NCBI GenBank assembly: GCA_021802115.1
Contig: JAKABA010000015.1
Coordinates: 1-52,020 of the forward strand
Length of the DNA: 52,020 bases
Direction of reading: 5' to 3'
Source of the DNA: a bacterium
Lineage (GTDB): Bacteria; Chloroflexota; Dormibacteria; UBA8260; Bog-877
Of the stretch, positions 26,882 to 35,109 are shown piece after piece. The notes under the pieces were generated by a model, which saw only the letters and a program-made list of their open reading frames with translations, was not told the origin of the DNA and made no database searches. Numbering within the stretch: position 1 is the stretch's first letter; each line of letters starts with the position of its first letter. The translations under genes were made by a program, and so were the position numbers.

Positions 26882-27463
26882 GTGATCGGAGCCACGCTGA
26901 TCGACCTGGGGGTGGCGGTTGGTCTGCTCGCCCTGATCGCTCTGCACCTGCTCCCCACCGGTCTTTCGGCGATGGCGAACCCGGTGAGCCAGTACGGGAT
27001 CAGCAGGTATAGGGGCGGCTACCGGGTCCAGACGATTGCCTTCGGGATAGCCGGGATCGGCGCGGCCATCGGCCTGTCTGCCTTTCCCGATTCGACGGCT
27101 GTGGTTGGCCTTTGCGGCTGCTTCGCAGGTGCTCGGCTTGCCATCAGCTGGTTCCCGATGGACATCCCGGGCGGTGAACGCAGCTCCACTGGCAGATGGC
27201 ATGGGCTACTGGCGATTGGCGCCTTCGGCGCCATCGGTCTGGCTGCGGCTCAGCTGCCGCGAATGATCTTCCACGATCACCTCATGCCCGCAGCCAGCCT
27301 GGCCAGTGGCTGGATCGCGCTTCTGATGCTGGCCTGTTTCGCCGCCATGGCCATCGAGCGGCGGTCCCATGGGGGCTACTTCGGCCTGGCCGAGCGGGCG
27401 TTCTACGGCTGCACGATCGCCTGGCTCACGGTCGTCACCATCCTGCTCACGATCGGCCGCTGA
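26882..27463 (+). CDS. DUF998-like membrane protein
   Basis: A 193-residue integral membrane protein with about six hydrophobic segments, beginning IDLGVAVGLLALIALHLLP. The segment NPVSQYGISRYRGGYR between the first two helices and the Asp/Pro-containing SWFPMDIPGG loop are typical of DUF998 proteins, whose function is poorly known. GTG 26882 has GAGGAGG 9 nt upstream. The longer frame to 26765 runs into the divergent promoter. The MarR-type neighbour is a plausible regulator. Confidence 0.8.
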   Translation: MIGATLIDLGVAVGLLALIALHLLPTGLSAMANPVSQYGISRYRGGYRVQTIAFGIAGIGAAIGLSAFPDSTAVVGLCGCFAGARLAISWFPMDIPGGERSSTGRWHGLLAIGAFGAIGLAAAQLPRMIFHDHLMPAASLASGWIALLMLACFAAMAIERRSHGGYFGLAERAFYGCTIAWLTVVTILLTIGR

Positions 27464-27575
27464 CTGCCCATCGGCGAACGGGCGAGCCGCTGGCCCCACA
27501 CCCAGGGTCGGCGCGGGGCATCCGCAGGCGGCCGCTTTCAGCCGACCGGGACTCGAATGGGCGGAGCTCCTGAGC

Positions 27576-28304
27576 TCAGGCGGAGAGGCCGCCATCCACC
27601 ACCAGCACCTCGCCGGTGACGAAGGCTGCGGCCGGGGTGCACAGGAAGGCAACGGCGGCGGCGACCTCAGAGGGGGTGCCCGCCCGGCGCAGGGGGGTCA
27701 TCCGGATCAGCTCCGCCAGCTGATCGTCGGACAGAGCGGATCTGGTCAGCTCGGTCAACACGTAACCGGGCGCGACCGCGTTGCAGGTGATGCCGCGGGA
27801 GCCCAGCTCCTTGGCGACCGACTTGGTGAGGCCGATCAGGCCGGCCTTGGCGGCGGAGTAGTTGGCCTGTCCGGGATTGCCCCCCAGCCCGACGATGGAG
27901 CTGATGTTGACGATCCGCCCCCAGCGCTGCTTCATCATGTGCGGGACCGCGGCCTTGATCACGTGGAAGCTGGCGGTGAGGTCGGTGCGCAGGACCTGGT
28001 CCCAGTCGTCACCTGTCATACGCAGCAAAAGGCGGTCCCGGAGCACCCCGGCGTTGTTGACCACGATGTCGAATGGGCCCAGCTGCGAGAAGATTTCGGC
28101 CACTTGCAGGGGGTCGCCGACATCGGCCTGATGGATCACTGCGCCGGTCAGATCCGCCGCCGTGGCCGCGGCGGCCGCCCGATCGGAGCGGAAGTTGATC
28201 ACCACTTTGGCCCCCAACTCCGAGAGCTCTTTGGCAATGGCGGCCCCGATACCCTTGCCGGCTCCCGTCACCAGTGCCTTGCGGCCGGAGAGATCCAGCT
28301 CCAA
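27576..28304 (-). CDS. fabG: 3-oxoacyl-ACP reductase
   Basis: A 242-residue SDR that reduces 3-oxoacyl-ACP with NADPH in fatty acid elongation. It has the cofactor motif TGAGKGIG near residue 14, NNAGV, the catalytic Ser in NISSIVG and YSAAK, and the C-terminal FVTGEVLVVDGGLSA. It is last in fabF-acpP-fabD-fabG, 2 nt after fabD. Confidence 0.95.
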   Translation of the reverse strand: MELDLSGRKALVTGAGKGIGAAIAKELSELGAKVVINFRSDRAAAAATAADLTGAVIHQADVGDPLQVAEIFSQLGPFDIVVNNAGVLRDRLLLRMTGDDWDQVLRTDLTASFHVIKAAVPHMMKQRWGRIVNISSIVGLGGNPGQANYSAAKAGLIGLTKSVAKELGSRGITCNAVAPGYVLTELTRSALSDDQLAELIRMTPLRRAGTPSEVAAAVAFLCTPAAAFVTGEVLVVDGGLSA

Positions 28305-28306
28305 GG

Positions 28307-29269
28307 CTATCCCTGCGCGCCGTCGACAAGCAGCTCGTCGGCGTTCCAGGTGGCCACGCCCGTCATGTGCTTGGCGGCCAGGCTGGCCAGCACCCGGCCC
28401 GGACCCAGCTCGACCACTGTCCCTATCCGGAGCCGCTGCATGACCGTCATGGTCCTCGCCCAGAGCACCGGCCGGAGCAGGTGCCCGACCAGCTCGGAGC
28501 GGATTGCCCGGACCGAGTGGAGCACTGCGCCGGTGCCGTTGGCGACCAGGGGGATGGTCGGAGCCCGCAGCGGCAGCTCCCGGATTTTCTCCGCCAGCTT
28601 GGCGGCCGCTCGCTCCATCAGCGGGGAGTGGGCCGCCAGGGGGATGTCGAGTACCAGCACCCTTCGCGCCTTGGCCTCGCTGGCCAGCCTGGCGGCCAGA
28701 TCGATGGCGGGCGCCTCGCCGCTGAGGATGAACTGGTTGGGGGCGTTGAGGTTGGCCAGCCAGATCCCACCCCGGCGGCCGGCCTGGTGGCGGATCGCTT
28801 CCACTTCGGGCTCCAGGAGGCCGACGATGGCGAGCATCCGGCCGGGGCTGGAGTCGGCCGCGGCCGACATCAGCCGGCCCCGCTCGCGAACCAGGAGCAG
28901 GGCCTCATCCCAGGTGATCGCCCCGGAGGCGGCGCAGGCGCTGATCTCGCCCAGGCTGTGGCCCGCGACCAGGGCCACCTCGGCGGTGCCGAAGCGTTCG
29001 CGGTAGGCCTCGAAGGCGGCGTAGGAGATCGCCACCAGGCAGGGCTGAATGTTCTCGGTCAGCAGAAGCTCTTCGGCTGGTCCCTCGAAGCAGAGCCGAC
29101 GGATCGGCATCTCGAGGACCGCCTCAGCCCGGTCCAGGGCGCGGTCGGCGGCCGGCGAGATGGTGGTCAGCTCGCGGCCCATGCCGGGACGCTGGACTCC
29201 CTGGCCGGGAAACAGCAGGGCGATGGGCGAGAGCAGGGAGGGCGGGGCCAAGAGGGCGGATGCGGTCAA
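28307..29269 (-). CDS. fabD: Malonyl-CoA:ACP transacylase
   Basis: A 320-residue enzyme loading malonate onto ACP. It has FPGQGVQRPGMG near residue 19, the catalytic Ser in GHSLGEISA, and the His in IPLAAHSPLM. The start is TTG, overlapping the acpP stop by 4 nt (TTGA), so its expression depends on acpP translation. Confidence 0.95.
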   Translation of the reverse strand: MTASALLAPPSLLSPIALLFPGQGVQRPGMGRELTTISPAADRALDRAEAVLEMPIRRLCFEGPAEELLLTENIQPCLVAISYAAFEAYRERFGTAEVALVAGHSLGEISACAASGAITWDEALLLVRERGRLMSAAADSSPGRMLAIVGLLEPEVEAIRHQAGRRGGIWLANLNAPNQFILSGEAPAIDLAARLASEAKARRVLVLDIPLAAHSPLMERAAAKLAEKIRELPLRAPTIPLVANGTGAVLHSVRAIRSELVGHLLRPVLWARTMTVMQRLRIGTVVELGPGRVLASLAAKHMTGVATWNADELLVDGAQG

Positions 29270-29532
29270 CTGTCGCCTCGGTGCTCTTGCAGGTAGGCCC
29301 AGAGGTCGCCGATCTTCTTCATGCGATCGAGCTCGTCGGGCGGGAGCGTGACCTGGTAGTGGTCCTCCACGGCCATGATCAGCTCCACCAAGTCCAGGGA
29401 GTCGGCCGCCAGGTCCTTGGCGAAGCTCACGTCGAGCTGGACCCGGTCGGCGTCCACGCCCAGGATTTCGCTGGCTATGCCCTGAAGTTCGGCAAAATCG
29501 AGCGGCCCTTCGCTGGCTGTCGTGTCACTCAC
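29266..29532 (-). CDS. acpP: Acyl carrier protein
   Basis: An 88-residue four-helix carrier whose Ser in AADSLDLVELIMAVED accepts phosphopantetheine. Between fabF and fabD it is the carrier for type II fatty acid synthesis. The N-terminus is about 10 residues longer than E. coli ACP. The protein is acidic as expected. Confidence 0.96.
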   Translation of the reverse strand: MSDTTASEGPLDFAELQGIASEILGVDADRVQLDVSFAKDLAADSLDLVELIMAVEDHYQVTLPPDELDRMKKIGDLWAYLQEHRGDS

Positions 29533-29553
29533 GTGAGATTCTCCTCAAGGCGA

Positions 29554-30813
29554 TTAGGAACTGCCCCGGCCGATGACCAGGCAGGAGTTGTGCCCGCCGA
29601 ACCCAAACGAGTTGGAGAGGGCAATCTGAACCTCGGCCGGGCGCGCCCGGTTGGGTACGTAGTCGAGGTCGCATCGGGGATCCGGGTAGTCCAGGTTGAT
29701 GGTGGGGGGCAGCAGCTTACGGTCCATCGCCAGCACGCAGGCGGCAGCCTCCATCGCCCCGGCGGCACCTAAAAGGTGTCCTGTCATGGATTTGGTCGAG
29801 CTGACGGCAACCCGGTTGGCGGAGGCACCCATCACCTGCTTGATGGCCAGGGTCTCGGCGATGTCGCCCAGAGCGGTGGAGGTCCCATGAGCATTGATGT
29901 AGCCGACCTGGTCGGCAGCCAGGCCCGCCTTGCGGAGAGCCACCGCCATCGCCCGGGCCGCTCCCATACCACCCGGGTCGGGGGCGGTGAAGTGGTACAT
30001 GTCCGCGCTCGATCCGGAGGCGAGGATCTCGCCCCAGATGTGGGCACCCCGGCGGCGGGCGTGTTCGCCGTCCTCGAGCACCATGATCACCGCTCCCTCC
30101 GACATGACGAACCCGTCGCGTTGGCGGTCGAAGGGGCGGGAGGCCGCGGTGGGCTCGTCATTGCGGCGGCTGAGGGCGCTCATCTGGCAGAAGGCGCCCA
30201 CCAGCAGGGGCGTGATGCCGGCCTCCGCCCCGCCCGCGATCATCGCCACCGCGTCACCGCGGCGGATCACCTCCGCGGCGTCGCCCAAGGCGTGGGAGCT
30301 GCTGGCACAGGCGCTGACCACGGCGTAGTTGGGGCCCCCGGCATGAAGCTCGATGGCGATCAGCCCGGCCGCCATGTCGGTGATCATCATGGGCGCCATG
30401 AAGGGGCTGATCCGGGTGATACCACGCTCAAGCAGCATGTGGTCGGCACGCTCGATCTCGTCCATGCCGCCGGCGGCGGAGCTGACCACCACTCCGACCT
30501 CGTCGGGGCCCATCGCCTCCGGGTTCAGGCCGGAGTCCTCGACGGCCATCCTGGCCGCGGCCAGAGCGAACTGCCCGTAGCGAGCCACATGCCGGGCGGT
30601 CTTGCGGTCCATGTAGAGCTCGGGGTCGAAGTCAGGCACCTCGCCGGCGATCCGGGTTGGATAGGCGCTGGCGTCGAAGCGGGTGATCGGCCCGATGCCA
30701 GATCGGCCGGTGCTCAGGCTCTGCCACACCGGCTCGATTCCGGTTCCTATGGGCGTGACAAGCCCGATCCCGGTGATTGCCACCCCTACTCCCGCCCCAG
30801 TCGAGTCGCTCAC
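29554..30813 (-). CDS. fabF: 3-oxoacyl-ACP synthase II
   Basis: A 419-residue thiolase-fold condensing enzyme. The catalytic Cys is in VVSACASSSHA, the first His in NAHGTSTALGD, the Lys in STKSMTGH and the second His in that same motif. The start is GTG 30813. It heads the fab operon. fabH and the dehydratase and enoyl reductase are not in the window. Confidence 0.96.
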   Translation of the reverse strand: MSDSTGAGVGVAITGIGLVTPIGTGIEPVWQSLSTGRSGIGPITRFDASAYPTRIAGEVPDFDPELYMDRKTARHVARYGQFALAAARMAVEDSGLNPEAMGPDEVGVVVSSAAGGMDEIERADHMLLERGITRISPFMAPMMITDMAAGLIAIELHAGGPNYAVVSACASSSHALGDAAEVIRRGDAVAMIAGGAEAGITPLLVGAFCQMSALSRRNDEPTAASRPFDRQRDGFVMSEGAVIMVLEDGEHARRRGAHIWGEILASGSSADMYHFTAPDPGGMGAARAMAVALRKAGLAADQVGYINAHGTSTALGDIAETLAIKQVMGASANRVAVSSTKSMTGHLLGAAGAMEAAACVLAMDRKLLPPTINLDYPDPRCDLDYVPNRARPAEVQIALSNSFGFGGHNSCLVIGRGSS

Positions 30814-30822
30814 GCTAATCCA

Positions 30823-30838
30823 AGTTTACGGGCAAACT
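30823..30838. promoter_or_regulatory. Inverted repeat overlapping the fabF -10 region
   Basis: AGTTT and AAACT face each other across six bases. On the minus strand the TAAACT within it is a plausible -10, 9 nt before the fabF GTG. A protein bound here would cover the promoter. Immediately upstream the sequence TAGGACCAGTTTG recurs in slightly shorter form in the next inverted repeat. Confidence 0.4.
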
Positions 30839-30884
30839 GGTCCTAATGCATCGGCCCCAGCTGTGCACTTGGCCTGTGAGTGCT

Positions 30885-30899
30885 AGGACAAACTGTCCT
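30885..30899. promoter_or_regulatory. Palindrome AGGACA-AAC-TGTCCT upstream of fabF
   Basis: A perfect 6-bp inverted repeat with a 3-nt centre, between fabF and the end of the convergent-facing flavoprotein gene. On the minus strand it reads AGGACAGTTTGTCCT and shares AGGAC-AGTTTG with the site at the fabF promoter, so a common regulator is possible. It could instead be a hairpin at the 3' end of the flavoprotein transcript, but no U-tract follows. Confidence 0.4.
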
Positions 30900-30920
30900 G
30901 AAAGAGGCGAGTGCTGCGGC

Positions 30921-32159
30921 TCATCCGGGTCGCTCGAGACCGGCTGCCAGGTGCCTGAGGTCGGTGGCGGGATCGGCTAAGGCGCTGGCCTCCACCTCGG
31001 CCCTCGAGGCTATCAGGCGGCGGGCGGCGGCCAGTTCCGGGTAGCGGTTCACGGCCACGCAGGCCACCACCGACCCCTGGCGCATGTGGAAGGCCGCGAA
31101 GCTGCCATCCGAGGGGCCCGGGCGCACCACCACCTGCTGATCTGGGGCGAGCAGGCCCACCTGCTGGATCATGGCGTCGTACTGCTCCGACCAGAAGTAG
31201 GGCAAAGGGGCATACGGCTGGTGAGTCCCCAGCATCGCCGCGGCCGCGTGCGCCCCTGTGCGCTGGGCGCTGTCCCAGTGCTCCAGCCGAAGCCGCCGGC
31301 CCAGCCCGGGGTCCCAAAGGCTGGCCAGATCACCGGCGACGAAGATGGCCGGGTCGGAGCTGCGGCAGTTGCCGTCGACCAGCACTCCATCGGCCATCTC
31401 CAGCCCCGCGGACTGGGCCAGCTCGGAGTTGGGGGTGGCCCCAACGCAGACCAGGGCCAGGTCGCAGGGCACCGTCCGGCCATCTGCCAGGACCGCCGCC
31501 TCGACGCGCTGGCCACCCTTGAACCCAGTCACCTCCTGCTGGAACTCGAGCTCCACTCCGTGGCGGCGATGAAGCCTGGCCACGAACTCGCCGACCTGAG
31601 GCCCCATGCTGGGCATTGCCGAGGGGCCGAACTCAACCAGCCGCACCTCACAGCCCCTGGCCCTGGCCGCCGCCGCCAGCTCGCAGCCCAAGAAGCCCGC
31701 CCCGGCCACCAGCACCCGGGGGCGGACCTCCAGCAGCGCCTGGAGGCGCTCTGACTCCTGCACCGTCCGCAGGGTCATCACGCCGTCGAGGTCCGACCCG
31801 GGCACCGTCAGCCTCCGGGCGGTCGAGCCGGTTGCGAGCAGGAGCCGGTCGTAGCTCAGCCGGGACCCGTCCTGCAGGCGAAGCCGGTGCTCCAGCGGCT
31901 GAACTTCCAGCGCCCTGGCGCCCAGCCTGAGCTCGATCCCGTGCTCCTGGTAGTAGGCGGCCGGGCGCAGCAGGAGCCGGGCCCTGGGCAGCTGTCCCAG
32001 CAGAAAGGCCTTGGACAGAGGTGGTCGCTCGTAGGGAGGGTCCAGCTCCTCACCGACGAGGACCACCTGCCCCTCAAACCCCAGCTCGCGCAGAGCAGCT
32101 GCGGCGCGACCCCCGGCGAGACCGGCGCCGACGATGCAGAAGACTTCTCCGGGCGCCAT
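30921..32159 (-). CDS. FAD-dependent NAD(P)H:ferredoxin (rubredoxin) reductase-like protein
   Basis: A 412-residue pyridine nucleotide-disulfide family flavoprotein without the redox disulfide. It resembles ferredoxin reductases of oxygenase systems (rhodocoxin or putidaredoxin reductase). The FAD motif VGAGLAGGRAA is at the N-terminus, followed by PPYERPPLSKAFLLG. The NAD motif is VAGAGFLGCELAAA, then GDLAS, and a reductase C-terminal domain begins at PYFWSEQYDAMIQ. The electron acceptor gene is not adjacent, so the partner is unknown. Confidence 0.9.
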   Translation of the reverse strand: MAPGEVFCIVGAGLAGGRAAAALRELGFEGQVVLVGEELDPPYERPPLSKAFLLGQLPRARLLLRPAAYYQEHGIELRLGARALEVQPLEHRLRLQDGSRLSYDRLLLATGSTARRLTVPGSDLDGVMTLRTVQESERLQALLEVRPRVLVAGAGFLGCELAAAARARGCEVRLVEFGPSAMPSMGPQVGEFVARLHRRHGVELEFQQEVTGFKGGQRVEAAVLADGRTVPCDLALVCVGATPNSELAQSAGLEMADGVLVDGNCRSSDPAIFVAGDLASLWDPGLGRRLRLEHWDSAQRTGAHAAAAMLGTHQPYAPLPYFWSEQYDAMIQQVGLLAPDQQVVVRPGPSDGSFAAFHMRQGSVVACVAVNRYPELAAARRLIASRAEVEASALADPATDLRHLAAGLERPG

Positions 32160-32198
32160 TCGCGCCAGGTTACGACGCCGCCACTATGCTCTTGGGCG

Positions 32199-32888
32199 AT
32201 GGCATCTTCGGGGGGCCCGGCGGTGGCGCGCGGCGCGGGCCGGGAGCTGGTGCTGGTGGTGCCTCGCCGGGTGGCTCTGCCCGATGGGTCCTGGCACGGA
32301 ATCCGCCGTGGCGGGGTTCCCCGGCTGCTGGACGCGATCGCTGTCGCCGGCGAGTTCCGGCCCCGCTCCGAGGTCGAGAGCCGGCCGGAATGGCAGCAGA
32401 TCATCCCCCACCTGGTGGTCAGATCTGAGGATCGGGTGCTGGCGATGCGTCGGCTTCAGGCCGGCAGCGAGCGGCGGCTGCGCGGCCAGGTAACGCTCGG
32501 GGTGGGTGGTCACATCAATGCCGACGATGGGGCTCTCGACCAAGCCTTCATCCTCGGCGCCCGCCGCGAGTGGGTGGAGGAGGTGGTCTGCGGCCGTGAC
32601 CTGGTGGGTCGAGCCGTCGGGCTGATCAAGGACGATGCTGGGGAGGTGGGCCAGGTCCACCTCGGAGTCCTGATCGAAGTCGACGCGGACGGGGCGGCGG
32701 TGGCGGTTCGGGAACGGGACAAGCTGGAGGGTCGGATGACCGCGCTCGGTGACCTGGGAGTGTTCTACCTGGAGATGGAGACCTGGTCCCAGTTCGTTTA
32801 CGACTCGATCCTCGCCGGGGCCCTGGACGACGTGGGACATGAAGCAGTTGCGGTCCCTCTCCCGGCGGGTGCTCCCGACCGCGCCTGA
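32199..32888 (+). CDS. NUDIX-like hydrolase (predicted phosphoesterase)
   Basis: A 229-residue protein. Its centre has VGGHINADDG followed by ARREWVEEV, which fits the Nudix box arrangement (RExxEE) with a degenerate front half, as in the MutT-like phosphoesterase group. The N-terminal part around PEWQQIIPHLVVRSEDRVLAMRR also fits that group. TATGCT (32185-32190) lies 8 nt before ATG 32199, suggesting leaderless expression and a promoter in the 39-nt gap to the divergent flavoprotein gene. The substrate is unknown. Confidence 0.75.
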   Translation: MASSGGPAVARGAGRELVLVVPRRVALPDGSWHGIRRGGVPRLLDAIAVAGEFRPRSEVESRPEWQQIIPHLVVRSEDRVLAMRRLQAGSERRLRGQVTLGVGGHINADDGALDQAFILGARREWVEEVVCGRDLVGRAVGLIKDDAGEVGQVHLGVLIEVDADGAAVAVRERDKLEGRMTALGDLGVFYLEMETWSQFVYDSILAGALDDVGHEAVAVPLPAGAPDRA

Positions 32889-33046
32889 ACGCGCAGCAGC
32901 CCGGCCTGGTCGGTCCGCGCCCGGAGCCAGCTGCGGGCGCCCATTTCCCGGGCCGCTCGTGTCTCTGGGGCGGGGATCGGCCGAGACTTGAGAGCTGCAG
33001 GTCGCGGGCGTCCTCGTCCCGTCGCCACACGGCCGCGCGCAGCGCT

Positions 33047-33052
33047 TAGACT
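33047..33052 (+). promoter_or_regulatory. -10 element for the YbjQ gene
   Basis: TAGACT ends 6 nt before the ATG at 33059 with no Shine-Dalgarno between, again a leaderless arrangement. Confidence 0.4.
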
Positions 33053-33058
33053 GACGCG

Positions 33059-33460
33059 ATGAGCTACCAACCAGAGCCCGATACCGGCCATACCCCACCA
33101 CCCCTTTGGGTCACCACCGGGACCACCTTTGACGGCTACAAGGTGGTCCGCCAGCTGGGCGTGGTGAGGGGCCTGATGATTCGCTCGCGCTCGGTGGTGG
33201 GCAATCTCGGGGCGGGCCTGCAACAGTTCGTGGGAGGGCGGCAGACCGTCTTCATGAAGATGAGCGATCACGCTCGCCAGGAGGCGTACGACCTGATGAT
33301 CGAGCACGCGGCCGCCCTGGGTGGCAATGCCATCATCGCCATGCGTTACGACTCCAACGAGCTGGCCCAGGGAGTCAGCGAGATCCTCGCCTACGGGACC
33401 GCGGTGGTCATCGTCCCCGAGTCGCAGGACACACCGGCGGCGCAGCCACCTCCTGCCTGA
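33059..33460 (+). CDS. YbjQ family (UPF0145, heavy-metal-binding-like) protein
   Basis: 133 residues with the family features GYKVVRQLGVVRGLMIRSRS near the N-terminus and the C-terminal core AAALGGNAIIAMRYDSNEL. YbjQ proteins form ring-like pentamers of unclear role. It runs straight on into the flavoprotein gene, suggesting one transcript. Confidence 0.88.
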   Translation: MSYQPEPDTGHTPPPLWVTTGTTFDGYKVVRQLGVVRGLMIRSRSVVGNLGAGLQQFVGGRQTVFMKMSDHARQEAYDLMIEHAAALGGNAIIAMRYDSNELAQGVSEILAYGTAVVIVPESQDTPAAQPPPA

Positions 33461-33503
33461 CCGCCCAGTCGCGGGAGTCCGCCGGGCGCCCCCCCTGGTC
33501 GCG

Positions 33504-34730
33504 GTGGTGGGCGCCGGCATGGCCGGTCTGGCAACCGCCCGGGCCCTGACCGAGGCTGGCCTGGCGGTGGTCCTGTTTGAGCGAGGCGAGCGCATCGGCG
33601 GTCGGGTGCTGAGCCTGGAGTTGGGTGATGACGTCGTGGAGGCCGGCGCCAGCCACGTTTGGTCCTTCTACCGTCGCACCAGGTGGTGGCTGGAACGTTG
33701 CGGCCTGACCGCAGGCCTTGGTCCCGCCCCGGGCCAGGCACCGCTGCCGGTGTCGCGCGGAGATATTCCGGGCATCGCCCGCGCGGCCCTCGACGTGGCG
33801 TGGCGGTGGCGGCGGCTGCCGTTGGAGCGACCGGAGCTGGCCGCTGGTCTGGACACGGACACCATCGCGGGGTACGCCGTCCACCGCCTCCGGCCTGACT
33901 TCGTCGAGGCGGCTCTGCGTCCGGCTTTCGAGTGGAACGCCTTCTGCGGCCTGGACGAACTGAGCCAGGTGCTGTTGCTGCAGGCGGGCCGGCTCTTCCT
34001 CCGGGCCCGGCCGCAGGTGCTGGCCGGGGGCCTCAGCCGGCTGGCCCTGGCCATGGCCGAGGATTTGGAGATCCGCCTCGGCGCCGCCGGGGACGTGCAG
34101 CGCCTGCGCCCCGGCGGCCGGGGGGTGGTGGTGGAGCTGGCGTCGGGCGGTACCGTTGACTGCCACGCCGCGGTGGTCGCGACGCTGCCGGGGGAAGCCA
34201 GTGAGCTGGTCGACCCCAACCCGGCGCTCGGTGCGTTCCTGACCGGGATCCGCCACTCGGCGGTGACCCGGGCCTGGTGGCACCTGCCGGCTCGGACGAG
34301 CGATCCCGTCCAGCTGCTGCGGTCGCGGTCCGGGGTCGCCCCGGCGGTGCTGGTCGCAGCTCGCCGAGGGGACGTGCTCAAAGTGGCGGCGGTGGCGTAT
34401 GGGGCGGCCGCGGCCGAGACCTGGGCCGGGTCTGGAGGTTCTGTCGGAGTCGCGATGGAGGACCTGGCCGCAGCCCTGCTCCCGGAGGTGCGGCAGCGAC
34501 CCTACCTCGCCCGGGCCTCGTTCCACTGGGACCGAGCCGTCACCATCTTCGGTCCCGGTCACTTCCGCCAGCTGGCCGCCTTGAGCCCGGGGCGGGCGGG
34601 AGGCGCGATCGCGCTGGCGGGCGACTATCTGGTCAGCCCGACCGTGGAGGGCGCCATCCTGAGTGGGGAGCGAGCCGCGAACTCCATCCGCTCCCATATA
34701 CTGGGATCTGTGATCGGGAGAGCGCGGTGA
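33504..34730 (+). CDS. FAD-dependent amine oxidase-like oxidoreductase
   Basis: About 408 residues, with the dinucleotide-binding start VVGAGMAGLATARALTEAG, ERGERIGGRV and the C-terminal SPTVEGAILSGERAANSI found in amine oxidase and protoporphyrinogen oxidase-like flavoproteins. Only GTG 33504 or 33507 are standard in-frame starts after the YbjQ gene. Both cut into the first beta strand, so a nonstandard upstream start (for example CTG 33495) is possible. Its stop overlaps the CysO-like gene by 4 nt. The substrate is unknown. Confidence 0.83.
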   Translation: MVGAGMAGLATARALTEAGLAVVLFERGERIGGRVLSLELGDDVVEAGASHVWSFYRRTRWWLERCGLTAGLGPAPGQAPLPVSRGDIPGIARAALDVAWRWRRLPLERPELAAGLDTDTIAGYAVHRLRPDFVEAALRPAFEWNAFCGLDELSQVLLLQAGRLFLRARPQVLAGGLSRLALAMAEDLEIRLGAAGDVQRLRPGGRGVVVELASGGTVDCHAAVVATLPGEASELVDPNPALGAFLTGIRHSAVTRAWWHLPARTSDPVQLLRSRSGVAPAVLVAARRGDVLKVAAVAYGAAAAETWAGSGGSVGVAMEDLAAALLPEVRQRPYLARASFHWDRAVTIFGPGHFRQLAALSPGRAGGAIALAGDYLVSPTVEGAILSGERAANSIRSHILGSVIGRAR

Positions 34731-35017
34731 AGGTGAGGATTCGAATCCCCAGCCCGCTCCGGGCGCTCACCGCAGGTGCGGCTGAGGTCGAGGCGGAGGG
34801 CAGCACCGTGGGCGAGGCGCTCCACGACCTCGAGCACAAGTACCCTGGCTTTGACTCGCGGCTCTTCGAGGCAAACGGTGGGCTGCGGCACTTTGTCAAC
34901 GTCTACCGCAATGACGAGGACATCCGCGCCGCGGGCGGGCTGGGGGCCACCTTGAGTGGTGACGACGAGCTGAGCATCGTCCCGGCGGTGGCTGGGGGCG
35001 GCCCCGGCCTCGACTGA
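34727..35017 (+). CDS. CysO/MoaD-like ubiquitin-fold sulfur carrier
   Basis: A 96-residue beta-grasp protein. It resembles mycobacterial CysO along most of its length, including the segment HFVNVYRNDEDIR and the C-terminal IVPAVAGG. It differs in continuing past the di-glycine as G-P-G-L-D. Sulfur carriers need a free GG terminus for thiocarboxylation, so trimming by a protease would be required. The JAMM protease encoded at 15560 is a candidate. The GTG start overlaps the stop of the preceding flavoprotein gene (GTGA). MoaD or another sulfur carrier role is the alternative. Confidence 0.85.
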   Translation: MKVRIRIPSPLRALTAGAAEVEAEGSTVGEALHDLEHKYPGFDSRLFEANGGLRHFVNVYRNDEDIRAAGGLGATLSGDDELSIVPAVAGGGPGLD

Positions 35018-35109
35018 GCCGGTGTGCGTTCCGTGTCAGTGCGCCGGGTCGCGCCGCCTACCCTGGAGGTTGTGGGTGCCGGGAGGGTCGTGCGAGCGAC
35101 GCTGACAGC

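Noticed and set aside
27569..27580. Perfect palindrome CCTGAGCTCAGG, also found at 48751-48762
   Set aside because: The first overlaps the fabG end and the second lies in the SRP RNA; two chance copies of a GC-rich palindrome are likely.
27369..29006. Plus-strand frame of 545 codons
   Set aside because: Antisense to fabG and fabD; low-complexity Ser/Arg/Ala sequence.
29776..30846. Plus-strand frame of 356 codons, His/Gly-rich
   Set aside because: Antisense to fabF, which has all catalytic residues.
33408..34697. Minus-strand frame of 429 codons
   Set aside because: Antisense to the amine oxidase-like gene and lacks any motif.
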